From the NCBI RefSeq assembly GCF_003340475.1, contig NZ_QBKA01000002.1:1435501-1499500 (forward strand): a DNA stretch of 64,000 bases, written 5' to 3'. Under the pieces are notes generated by a model. It saw only the letters and a list, made by a program, of their open reading frames with translations, did no database searches and was not told the DNA's origin. Source of the stretch: Alteripontixanthobacter maritimus (GTDB taxonomy: Bacteria; Pseudomonadota; Alphaproteobacteria; Sphingomonadales; Sphingomonadaceae). This document shows, piece after piece, positions 19,670 through 28,604 of the stretch (position 1 is its first letter; every line of letters starts with the position of its first letter). The position numbers were made by a program, and so were the translations under genes.

Positions 19670-22537
19670 ATGGGTAACGAAAACCACGACTTCATGCCCG
19701 AAATGCCCGATCAGGATGGACCGCAGGAAGGTCCTTCGTGGGCCAATCCGAATTGGCCACCCCGCGCGCCGGGGTTCGACGATGATCTGACCGAAGCGCT
19801 CGATCCAACGGCGATGAAGCTGGCAGTCGAAAAGGCGGCGGCGAAGGCTGGCAAGGTCATGGACCAGTCCGCCATCGAACAGGCGGCGGGGGACAGCATC
19901 CGCGCCATGTTGCTCATCCGGCTGTACCGCGTGCGCGGTCATCTGGCTGCAGACCTCGATCCGCTGGGCCTGTCGCACCGCGATATGCCCGCCGATCTGA
20001 CGCTGGCCTGGCACGGTTTCGAGGGACAGGAAGACCTGGAAGTCTTCGTCGGCGGCAATATGGGCTTCGAATGGGTGACTGTCCGTGACCTCTACGCCAA
20101 GCTGCAGGCCGACTATTGCGGCAAGGTCGGCCTCGAATACATGCATATTTCAGATACCGAGGAACGCCGGTTCCTGCAGGAAAAGTTCGAAGGCCCGGAA
20201 GACGTCATTCAGTTTACGCAGGAAGGCAAACAAGCCATCCTGTCCGCCGTAATCCGCGGCGAACAGTTCGAGGCGTTTCTCGGCAAGAAATATGTCGGCA
20301 CCAAGCGCTTCGGCCTGGATGGCGGGGAAAGCATGATCCCGGCGCTGGAAGCGGTCATCAAATATGGCGGCAGCTCCGGCGTACGCGAAATCATCGTCGG
20401 CATGGCGCATCGTGGCCGTTTGAACGTGCTCGCGAACGTCATGGGTAAGCCGTACAAGGTGATCTTTCACGAATTCCAGGGCGGCAGTTCCAATCCCGAC
20501 GACGTGGGCGGTTCGGGCGATGTGAAATACCACCTTGGCACCAGCACGGACCGCGAATTCGACGGCGTTAAAGTGCATATGAGCCTGGTTCCCAATCCCT
20601 CGCATCTGGAAGCGGTGGACCCGGTCGTGCTCGGCAAGACCCGCGCGCAGCAGGCTGTGCGCGACGATCTGGACGATCACGAACAGGTGTTGCCCGTGCT
20701 TATTCACGGCGATGCGGCCTTCGCCGGGCAAGGCGTGGTCTGGGAATGTTTCGGCCTGTCGGGAGTGCGCGGCTACAGCACCGGCGGCTGCATCCACTTC
20801 ATCATCAACAACCAGATCGGCTTCACCACCAGCCCGCAATTCGCGCGCTCCAGCCCCTATCCGTCAGATGTGGCGAAGGGCGTGCAGGCGCCGATCCTGC
20901 ACGTGAACGGCGACGATCCCGAAGCGGTGACTTTTGCCTGCAAGCTGGCAATGGAATACCGCCAGACCTTCAAGCGCGATATCGTGATCGACATGTGGTG
21001 CTACCGACGGTTCGGCCATAACGAGGGCGACGAGCCCAGCTTCACCCAGCCGCTGATGTACAAGGAAATTCGCGCGCATCCCAAGGTCAGCGAAATCTAC
21101 GCCGACCGGCTGGTCGAACAGGGTGATATCGACGAGGCATTCAAAGGCCGCACGGTGGACGAATTCACCGAATATCTTTCGGGCGAATTCGAAGCGGGCA
21201 AAACGTACAAGGCAACCGATGCCGACTGGTTTTCCGGCCGGTGGAGCGGGTTGCACAAGCCCGCCGACCCGGAAACCGCGCGGCGCAATGCGGACACGGC
21301 GATCACGCGCAAGTTGTTCGACAGCCTGGGCCGCACGCTGACCGAAGTTCCCGGGAACGTCACGATCCACAAGACCCTGGGCCGCATTCTCAAGGCGAAG
21401 ACGGATATGTTCGACGCCGGCGAAGGCTTCGACTGGGCCACGGCGGAGGCGCTCGCCTTCGGCAGCCTTGTTACCGAAGGTTTCGGCGTGCGCCTTTCCG
21501 GGCAGGATAGCGGGCGCGGCACGTTCAGCCATCGCCACGCGATCTGGGTCGACCAGAAGAGCGAGGATAAATACATTCCGCTTGCCACCCTGCCCCATGG
21601 CAAATTCGAGGTGTATGACAGCATCCTGTCCGAATATGGCGTGCTGGGCTTTGAATACGGCTTCGCGTTGGCGGACCCCAAGACGCTGGTCATGTGGGAA
21701 GCGCAGTTTGGCGATTTCGCCAATGGCGCGCAGATCATGATCGACCAGTTCATCGTCAGCGGCGAAGTGAAGTGGCTGCGTGCCAACGGTCTCGTACTGC
21801 TGCTGCCGCATGGATATGAAGGTCAGGGACCGGAACATTCCAGCGCCCGCCTCGAACGGTTTCTGCAAATGTGCGCGAACGATAATATCCAAGTGTGCAA
21901 TATCACCGAACCGGCGAATTATTTCCACGTGCTGCGGCGCCAGATGCTGCGCCCATTCCGTAAACCGCTGGTGATCATGTCGCCCAAGAGCCTGCTGCGT
22001 CATGCCGAAGCGAAAAGTCCGCGCGAGCAGTTTCTGGGTGATAGCCATTTCTACCGGATACTGTCGGACAGGGTCGAGGTACCGGACGAGAAAGTCCGGC
22101 GGCTCGTATTATGCTCCGGCAAGGTTGCCTATGATTTGTTCGAAGCACGCGACAAGGCAAAGGAAGATGGCGGCTGCGATGATGTGTCGATCGTGCGGAT
22201 CGAGCAGCTTTATCCCTTCCCCGGCAACCCATTGGCCGTGCGTCTCGAACGCATGACCAACCTGGAAGAGGTGGTCTGGTGTCAGGAAGAGCCGCGTAAT
22301 AATGGCGCCTGGTTCTTCGTCAATGAACGGATCGAAAACGCCCTGACCCAGGCAGGGAAAGACGGCATGCGCCCGATTTACGCTGGGCGCGAGGAAGCGG
22401 CATCCCCGGCAACCGGTTATGCCACCCGCCACAAAGTCCAGCAGGACGCGCTAGTCACGATTGCACTGGGCCTCGCAGATGGCGGGCAGGCAAAACGCGC
22501 GCTCAAGAAAACGGTCAAGGCCGAAAAGAAGGTTTAA
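19670..22537 (+). CDS. sucA: 2-oxoglutarate dehydrogenase E1 component
   Basis: The thiamine-diphosphate-dependent decarboxylase of the 2-oxoglutarate dehydrogenase complex, 955 residues, full length. Visible features are the E1o N-terminal region with LLIRLYRVRGHLAADLDPL, MAHRGRLNVL, the ThDP motif GDAAFAGQG to NNQIGF, MWCYRRFGHNEGDEP, and the C-terminal half with FSHRHAIWVDQ and HGYEGQGPEHSSARLERFL. It is followed 6 bases later by sucB, so the two are co-transcribed. Confidence 0.98.
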   Translation: MGNENHDFMPEMPDQDGPQEGPSWANPNWPPRAPGFDDDLTEALDPTAMKLAVEKAAAKAGKVMDQSAIEQAAGDSIRAMLLIRLYRVRGHLAADLDPLGLSHRDMPADLTLAWHGFEGQEDLEVFVGGNMGFEWVTVRDLYAKLQADYCGKVGLEYMHISDTEERRFLQEKFEGPEDVIQFTQEGKQAILSAVIRGEQFEAFLGKKYVGTKRFGLDGGESMIPALEAVIKYGGSSGVREIIVGMAHRGRLNVLANVMGKPYKVIFHEFQGGSSNPDDVGGSGDVKYHLGTSTDREFDGVKVHMSLVPNPSHLEAVDPVVLGKTRAQQAVRDDLDDHEQVLPVLIHGDAAFAGQGVVWECFGLSGVRGYSTGGCIHFIINNQIGFTTSPQFARSSPYPSDVAKGVQAPILHVNGDDPEAVTFACKLAMEYRQTFKRDIVIDMWCYRRFGHNEGDEPSFTQPLMYKEIRAHPKVSEIYADRLVEQGDIDEAFKGRTVDEFTEYLSGEFEAGKTYKATDADWFSGRWSGLHKPADPETARRNADTAITRKLFDSLGRTLTEVPGNVTIHKTLGRILKAKTDMFDAGEGFDWATAEALAFGSLVTEGFGVRLSGQDSGRGTFSHRHAIWVDQKSEDKYIPLATLPHGKFEVYDSILSEYGVLGFEYGFALADPKTLVMWEAQFGDFANGAQIMIDQFIVSGEVKWLRANGLVLLLPHGYEGQGPEHSSARLERFLQMCANDNIQVCNITEPANYFHVLRRQMLRPFRKPLVIMSPKSLLRHAEAKSPREQFLGDSHFYRILSDRVEVPDEKVRRLVLCSGKVAYDLFEARDKAKEDGGCDDVSIVRIEQLYPFPGNPLAVRLERMTNLEEVVWCQEEPRNNGAWFFVNERIENALTQAGKDGMRPIYAGREEAASPATGYATRHKVQQDALVTIALGLADGGQAKRALKKTVKAEKKV

Positions 22538-22543
22538 GGCATC

Positions 22544-23806
<1,263 letters not shown>

Positions 23807-23825
23807 TGTGACGGAGGATTTACCG

Positions 23826-24137
23826 ATGAAACGCACAATGCTGACACTTATCGTTGCCTCTCTCGCGCTATCGGGATGCGATCTCGTGGCAGAACAAGTT
23901 GGCGGACAGGTTCGCACTGCTGTGGTCGAGCAATGTCTGCAGGTTACCGAAGGTATTGGTATAGGCAGCGAGCTTGTTGCGCCTGTGTGCGAATGCACCG
24001 CCGACACCTTCATGGAAAAGAACTCTTCCGAACTTGCGCAGGTCGATACCGCGCGAGTGGAGGAAATCGTCCGCACCTGCGCCGCTGAAGCCGGCTCGGA
24101 TGCGGTCGCCGATACGACGGAGACAACCGGTGCCTGA
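23826..24137 (+). CDS. small lipoprotein between sucB and lpd
   Basis: The ATG at 23826, 8 bases after GGAGGA, gives 103 residues. The lipoprotein signal is MKRTMLTLIVASLALSGC with the modified Cys at residue 18. The mature part is acidic and has three further Cys. It overlaps the lpd start by 8 bases, so it is translated within the dehydrogenase operon. No family is recognised and no link to the complex is evident from sequence. Confidence 0.65.
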   Translation: MKRTMLTLIVASLALSGCDLVAEQVGGQVRTAVVEQCLQVTEGIGIGSELVAPVCECTADTFMEKNSSELAQVDTARVEEIVRTCAAEAGSDAVADTTETTGA

Positions 24138-25536
24138 TACATCTTACGATTACGACGTTTTATTTATCGGCTCCGGACCCGGCGGTTATGTCGCGGCCAT
24201 CCGTGCGGCGCAGCTCGGGCTGAAAACGGCGTGCGCGGAAAGCCGCGAGACGCTGGGCGGCACCTGTCTCAATGTCGGTTGCATTCCGTCAAAGGCACTA
24301 CTCCATGGATCGGAGCTTTTCGAAGAGGCGCATGGTCATATGGCTTTGTGGGGTGTGAAAACGCCCAAGGTCGAACTCGATCTGGGCGTTATGATGGCCG
24401 AGAAAACCAAGGCTGTCGGCGACCTGACGGGTGGTATCGAATTCCTGTTCAAGAAAAACAAGGTCGACTGGAAAAAAGGCCACGCCACCTTCACCGGCCC
24501 GAACACGGTCGAAATTGCAGGCGAAACGGTTACGGCGAAGGACATCGTGATTGCCACCGGGTCGAGCGTCACTCCCCTCCCCGGCGTAGAAGTCGATAAC
24601 GAAAAACTGCGCATCGTCGATAGCACGGGCGCGTTGAACTTGTCGGAAGTGCCGGAGCATCTGGTGGTGATCGGCGGCGGCGTGATCGGGCTGGAACTGG
24701 GCAGCGTGTGGCGCAGACTTGGCGCCAAGGTGACCGTAGTCGAATATCTCGACCAGCTGCTGCCGGGCATGGATGCAGATGTGCGCAAGGAAGCGGGCAA
24801 GATCTTCAAGAAGCAGGGCATGGTCCTGCGCATGAAGACCAAGGTCACCGGCGCTACGGTCAAGGGCAAGAAGGTTACTCTGACCGTCGAACCAGCAGCT
24901 GGCGGCGATACCGAAACGATCGAGGCGAGCCATGTGCTGGTCGCGATCGGCCGGCGTCCGAACACGGCTAAGCTCGGTTTGGAATCAATCGCGCTGGAAA
25001 CCAACGATCGCGGGCAAGTGGAAGTCGATCACGATTTCCGTACCAAGGTGGACGGCGTGTGGGCCATTGGCGACGTCGCGCCCGGCCCGATGCTGGCGCA
25101 CAAAGCCGAAGATGAAGGCATTGCGGTAGCAGAGAACATCGCCGGCCAGACCGGTATCGTGAACCATGCGATCATCCCCGGCGTCGTTTACACGATGCCC
25201 GAATTTGCAGGTGTCGGCCTGACCGAAGCGGAGGCCAAGGATGCCGGACATACTATCAAGAGCGGCAAGTTCCCGATGATGGCCAACAGCCGTGCCAAGA
25301 CCAATCGCGACACCGACGGCTTCGTTAAAGTCATCGCGGATGCCGAAACGGACCGCGTCCTGGGCGTCCATATCGTCGCTTCGCTCGCCGGTACGATGAT
25401 TGCCCAGGCTGCGCAGGCCATGGAATTCGGCGCCACGAGCGAAGACATCGCCTATACCTGCCACGCGCACCCCACGCATTCTGAAGCCTTGAAAGAGGCA
25501 GCGATGGCAGTGCAAGGCAAACCGATCCATATCTGA
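24130..25536 (+). CDS. lpd: dihydrolipoyl dehydrogenase (E3)
   Basis: The FAD enzyme that re-oxidises dihydrolipoamide, 468 residues from GTG 24130. The frame is open 156 bases further upstream, but that part lies inside the lipoprotein gene. From GTG the protein begins with the FAD fold GSGPGGY. The redox disulphide is in GGTCLNVGCIPSKAL, the NAD fold is GGGVIGLELGSVW, and the C-terminal His-Glu pair is in HAHPTHSEALKEA. It serves the preceding E1-E2 genes and probably other 2-oxoacid complexes. Confidence 0.96.
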   Translation: MPDTSYDYDVLFIGSGPGGYVAAIRAAQLGLKTACAESRETLGGTCLNVGCIPSKALLHGSELFEEAHGHMALWGVKTPKVELDLGVMMAEKTKAVGDLTGGIEFLFKKNKVDWKKGHATFTGPNTVEIAGETVTAKDIVIATGSSVTPLPGVEVDNEKLRIVDSTGALNLSEVPEHLVVIGGGVIGLELGSVWRRLGAKVTVVEYLDQLLPGMDADVRKEAGKIFKKQGMVLRMKTKVTGATVKGKKVTLTVEPAAGGDTETIEASHVLVAIGRRPNTAKLGLESIALETNDRGQVEVDHDFRTKVDGVWAIGDVAPGPMLAHKAEDEGIAVAENIAGQTGIVNHAIIPGVVYTMPEFAGVGLTEAEAKDAGHTIKSGKFPMMANSRAKTNRDTDGFVKVIADAETDRVLGVHIVASLAGTMIAQAAQAMEFGATSEDIAYTCHAHPTHSEALKEAAMAVQGKPIHI

Positions 25537-25604
25537 CGGGACCCGTATATAGGGTAGCGACTCGCTGAGGCCAGCGCGCATTACCCCGGTAAGAAGGCAG
25601 TAGG

Positions 25605-26330
25605 ATGGCTGGAAAACCCATAATGCTCCGCTTCGCCAAATGGCATATTTGGCTGGGCTGGCTTGTCGGGCTGCCGATCCTGATGTGGACTATTACCGGA
25701 CTGGTAATGGTGGCCAAGCCCATCGAAGAGGTACGCGGCAACCATCTGCGTATCGCTGATACCGGCGAACAACTCCTTCCGCCTGGTAATCCCGCACCTG
25801 TATTGAACGAGATCGACGTACCCCGCAGCGTGACGGAAATCCGTACGGTCATGCAACGCGGCGAGCCTGTGACCTTTGTTACACGGGACGATAGCCGTGT
25901 AACGCGCCATGAAGCCGCGACCGGCGCGTTGCTCGACCCGCTGAACGAAGTGCAGGCCCGCAAGATCGTGGCGCAGACGATCAAAGGCGGCACCGCCATC
26001 CAATCGATGAAACTCTACGAGGCGGACGAAGTACCCTTCGATTTTCGCCGACCGGTTCCTGTGTGGCAGGCGAAACTGGCCGATGGCACCCATGTGTATA
26101 TCGGGCGGGATACCGCCCAGGTAGAAGCGGTACGCACGCGCTGGTGGCGTATTTTCGACACCATGTGGGGGCTTCACATTATGGATTTGAACGAGCGCGA
26201 GAATACTTCGCATCCCATTCTCATCATTTCTGCCCTACTCGCTGTTATTGGCGCGCTTTTGGGGTGCATTCTGATGTTCCGGCGGCGGAAGGCCGGGCCG
26301 CTCGGCAGAACGGCGAATCCTCGTTCATGA
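25605..26330 (+). CDS. PepSY domain membrane protein
   Basis: A 241-residue inner-membrane protein. It has an N-terminal membrane helix (WHIWLGWLVGLPILMWTITGL), a large periplasmic part with PepSY-like repeats, and a C-terminal membrane helix (ISALLAVIGALLGCILMF) with a short basic tail. This resembles half of a PepSY-TM protein, a family often linked to metal or siderophore reduction. A start at the ATG 18 bases downstream is possible. Its stop overlaps the next start as ATGA, so the pair is coupled. Confidence 0.75.
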   Translation: MAGKPIMLRFAKWHIWLGWLVGLPILMWTITGLVMVAKPIEEVRGNHLRIADTGEQLLPPGNPAPVLNEIDVPRSVTEIRTVMQRGEPVTFVTRDDSRVTRHEAATGALLDPLNEVQARKIVAQTIKGGTAIQSMKLYEADEVPFDFRRPVPVWQAKLADGTHVYIGRDTAQVEAVRTRWWRIFDTMWGLHIMDLNERENTSHPILIISALLAVIGALLGCILMFRRRKAGPLGRTANPRS

Positions 26331-26971
26331 ATCCGATAGTCCTGACCCCGCTGCTGGACGCGCTGGACCTGATTGGCGTGGCGGTGTTTGCTCTGTCAGG
26401 CGCGCTGCTGGCGGCGAAGATGCGCCAGACCTTTGTCACGATGGCATTCTTCGCGATGGTGACTGGCACCGGCGGTGGCACGATCCGCGACGTGTTGATC
26501 GGCGCGCCGGTGTTCTGGATCGTGGACCCTTGGGTAGCCACGATCTGTCTTGCCGTGGCAGTGCTGGCGTGGTTCACCCCATCGCGGTGGTGGGACGGAA
26601 AACTGCTCGACTACTCGGACGGTGCTGGGCTCGCCGCCTACGCTGTGCTCGGCACCGCCAAGGCCCTCAGCTATGACCTTTCGCCGATCCCTGCTGTGCT
26701 GATGGGCGTCGCAACCGGTTGTGCGGGCGGCATCATTCGCGATGTCGTGGCGGGTCGCCCTTCCATCATCGTACGGCCAGAGCTTTACGTAACGGCAGCC
26801 GCCTTTTCAGCCACGCTGACTGTGGCGGGCGACGCTCTGGCACTACCCCGCGTGCCGGTCTGGATCGGTGCGGCGACGGCCGGCTTCATTCTGCGAGCCG
26901 CCGCGATCCGGTTCTCCCTTGCCCTGCCAGCCTATCGAAAGGACGCGCAGCCGTCTGACGGGCCGGAGTGA
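26327..26971 (+). CDS. TRIC-type cation channel family protein (UPF0126/YadS)
   Basis: A 214-residue inner-membrane protein of the family with two glycine-rich repeats. Each repeat carries a G-G-x-I-R-D-V motif, seen here as TGTGGGTIRDVLIG and GCAGGIIRDVVAG. About seven hydrophobic segments are visible. Family members form trimeric channels for monovalent cations. ATG 26327 is chosen because it overlaps the PepSY gene stop. The open frame upstream is the shadow of that gene. Its stop TGA abuts the stop of the convergent gene, together reading TGATCA. Confidence 0.85.
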   Translation: MNPIVLTPLLDALDLIGVAVFALSGALLAAKMRQTFVTMAFFAMVTGTGGGTIRDVLIGAPVFWIVDPWVATICLAVAVLAWFTPSRWWDGKLLDYSDGAGLAAYAVLGTAKALSYDLSPIPAVLMGVATGCAGGIIRDVVAGRPSIIVRPELYVTAAAFSATLTVAGDALALPRVPVWIGAATAGFILRAAAIRFSLALPAYRKDAQPSDGPE

Positions 26972-27757
26972 TCAGCCGCCATTGGCAGGCTCGTCATCGT
27001 ATTCATATGGTTGTTCACCGGGAATAGGTCCGCCGGGATAGGCCGGCTGCACATCGCGCTGCGTTGCCTGGCCGCGATAGTCTGTCGCCGCCGGAATATC
27101 GTTGCCCAACCTCGCCCGCGCTGCGGCGTAGCGATCTGCGCTCCACTGACGGTCTTCGATTTGGCGGTACGCGTCCTGTCCGCCAACCGATGCACCCCGA
27201 TAGCGACCGGAGTAGTCTACCGCATCGATCCGGCCATCGGCCCCGATACGGCAGGTGAACCCCTCACCATTGTATAGCGATCCGGTCACGCGCCAACCAT
27301 TCGCATTGCGGTCGACGCTGTCCACCCGCTCCACGCGCACATCACGTTCGATTTCGCGGCGGCAGATGTTTGCAGCGCGGTCGAGGCCCTCACCACGTTG
27401 GTACCGCGTATCGCCGCGCACATCGCGATATCGGTAGTCGCGATAGCGGTAATCACGATCCCGATTGTTCCTCGATGCGGCATTTGCAATTGCCGCGACT
27501 GCGCCGATTATCGCCACCCCGGCAATGACATCGCCGACGCCGCTACGGCGGTGATGGCGGTAGCCGCGCCGGTGATAGCGGCGGTAACGATGGTTGTCCG
27601 CCGTCACATCGGCGTTGGCAAGGACCGGCGCTGCAGCGACCGGAATAGCAGGTGCGATAGTTGGCTGGCCAAGCTCGGCGGCTGCTACGGAAGGCGCCGA
27701 CACGCACATGGCGGTGGCCAGAGCGGCCGAGCATACGAACCTGCGGAGATGGACCAT
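26972..27757 (-). CDS. Arg/Tyr-rich exported protein, paralogue of the next gene
   Basis: ATG 27757 gives 261 residues with a signal peptide (cut after SVAAA), an Arg/Tyr/His-rich segment, a glycine-zipper-like hydrophobic stretch (GDVIAGVAIIGAVAAIANAA), a second RDYRYRD-rich stretch, then a compact domain with Cys in ANICRREIERD and FTCRIG and the phrase GRIDAVDYSG. The tail is Pro/Glu-rich. The gene to its right has the same plan. The proteins look like periplasmic or envelope-associated factors, but I know no function for them. Confidence 0.7.
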   Translation of the reverse strand: MVHLRRFVCSAALATAMCVSAPSVAAAELGQPTIAPAIPVAAAPVLANADVTADNHRYRRYHRRGYRHHRRSGVGDVIAGVAIIGAVAAIANAASRNNRDRDYRYRDYRYRDVRGDTRYQRGEGLDRAANICRREIERDVRVERVDSVDRNANGWRVTGSLYNGEGFTCRIGADGRIDAVDYSGRYRGASVGGQDAYRQIEDRQWSADRYAAARARLGNDIPAATDYRGQATQRDVQPAYPGGPIPGEQPYEYDDEPANGG

Positions 27758-27809
27758 AGTCTTTTCCCTGTCATGCGGGCGCAACATCCGGCCCGGCGTC
27801 ATTCATACT

Positions 27810-27847
27810 TTGGGCGGCCCAGGCTTAAATCAGCCTGAACCGCCCAA
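27810..27847 (-). terminator. hairpin between the two paralogous genes
   Basis: TTGGGCGG (27810-27817) pairs with CCGCCCAA (27840-27847), and inside AGGCT pairs with AGCCT. It follows the stop of the upstream paralogue (27878) on the minus strand. No strong T-run is present, so it may be a partial terminator or an mRNA end stabiliser. Confidence 0.5.
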
Positions 27848-27877
27848 TGAAGTGGTTATGGGTCGCCTCGTACGCTC

Positions 27878-28441
27878 TCAGCGGAGCCCGCGAACGCCCT
27901 TGAAATCAAGATCGACTACCCGACCGCGGCGAATATCACAGGTAAACCGGCCGGTATCGCTGCGGCGGTTGTACCGATTGCGACGGTCATACCGATCATA
28001 ACGACCATACCGGTCGTTGCGGTAGCCACCGCGATTACCATCGACCCTGATGGTGCCGCGAACGCGGAAGCCATTGCGTTTGCGATCGACATCGCGGATC
28101 TGCGTCACATCGGCGTAGCGATAGCCGTAGCGGCGCGCATCGCCCTCGGCAGCTCGTATGCACTTTTCAACCGCACGGCGGCCATAGCTCTGGCGCGAAT
28201 ATCCGCGGTTGTAACGATCACGATAGCGATTGCGATCGTCGTAATAGCCGCGATCGCGATCCCTGCCGGACGATAACACTGCGGCAATTCCGCCAAGGAT
28301 CACTGCGCCGGCAATGACTTCGCCTGCACTGATGCCATCGTCGCGTTCATACCGATCGCGGGCGGCGGCTGGCGAAGCGGCAGCAACAGTCATCGCACCA
28401 GCGACGGCGGTTCCGACCAGGGCTTTGGAGAGGATTTTCAT
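27878..28441 (-). CDS. Arg/Tyr-rich exported protein with glycine zipper
   Basis: ATG 28441 gives 187 residues with a signal peptide (MKILSKALVGTAVAGAMTVA, cut near SPAAA). Next comes GEVIAGAVILGGIAAVLSSG, a glycine-zipper-like segment, and long Arg/Tyr/Asp/Asn-rich low-complexity stretches. A small domain has Cys in VEKCIRAAE and FTCDIRRGR. It is a paralogue of the downstream gene. The shared C-terminal pattern is C-x-R..G-[WF]-R-V..G..FTC-x-I..G-R-[IV]. No function is known to me. Confidence 0.7.
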   Translation of the reverse strand: MKILSKALVGTAVAGAMTVAAASPAAARDRYERDDGISAGEVIAGAVILGGIAAVLSSGRDRDRGYYDDRNRYRDRYNRGYSRQSYGRRAVEKCIRAAEGDARRYGYRYADVTQIRDVDRKRNGFRVRGTIRVDGNRGGYRNDRYGRYDRYDRRNRYNRRSDTGRFTCDIRRGRVVDLDFKGVRGLR

Positions 28442-28537
28442 GTCTAAGGACCTTCCTTGCAACTGACCGAGGCGGTGCGCTCCGGTTACAAGAACGGTTC
28501 TAGGTCATGGGCAGTTAGATGAGCCTGAATTGCAACG

Positions 28538-28583
28538 ACAGCCGCCATTCAGGAAACTACCGTGTTTTCTGAATGGCGGCTGT
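28538..28583 (-). terminator. strong 20-bp hairpin after the prolyl oligopeptidase gene
   Basis: Arms at 28538-28557 and 28564-28583 pair over 20 bp with one G-T wobble and a 6-base loop. It begins about 20 bases after the S9 peptidase stop on the minus strand. No T-run follows, so it may act as a transcription end with Rho or as an mRNA stabiliser. It also separates the peptidase gene from the paralogue pair. Confidence 0.6.
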
Positions 28584-28604
28584 GAGGCAGTCGAGTTGCT
28601 TTGT

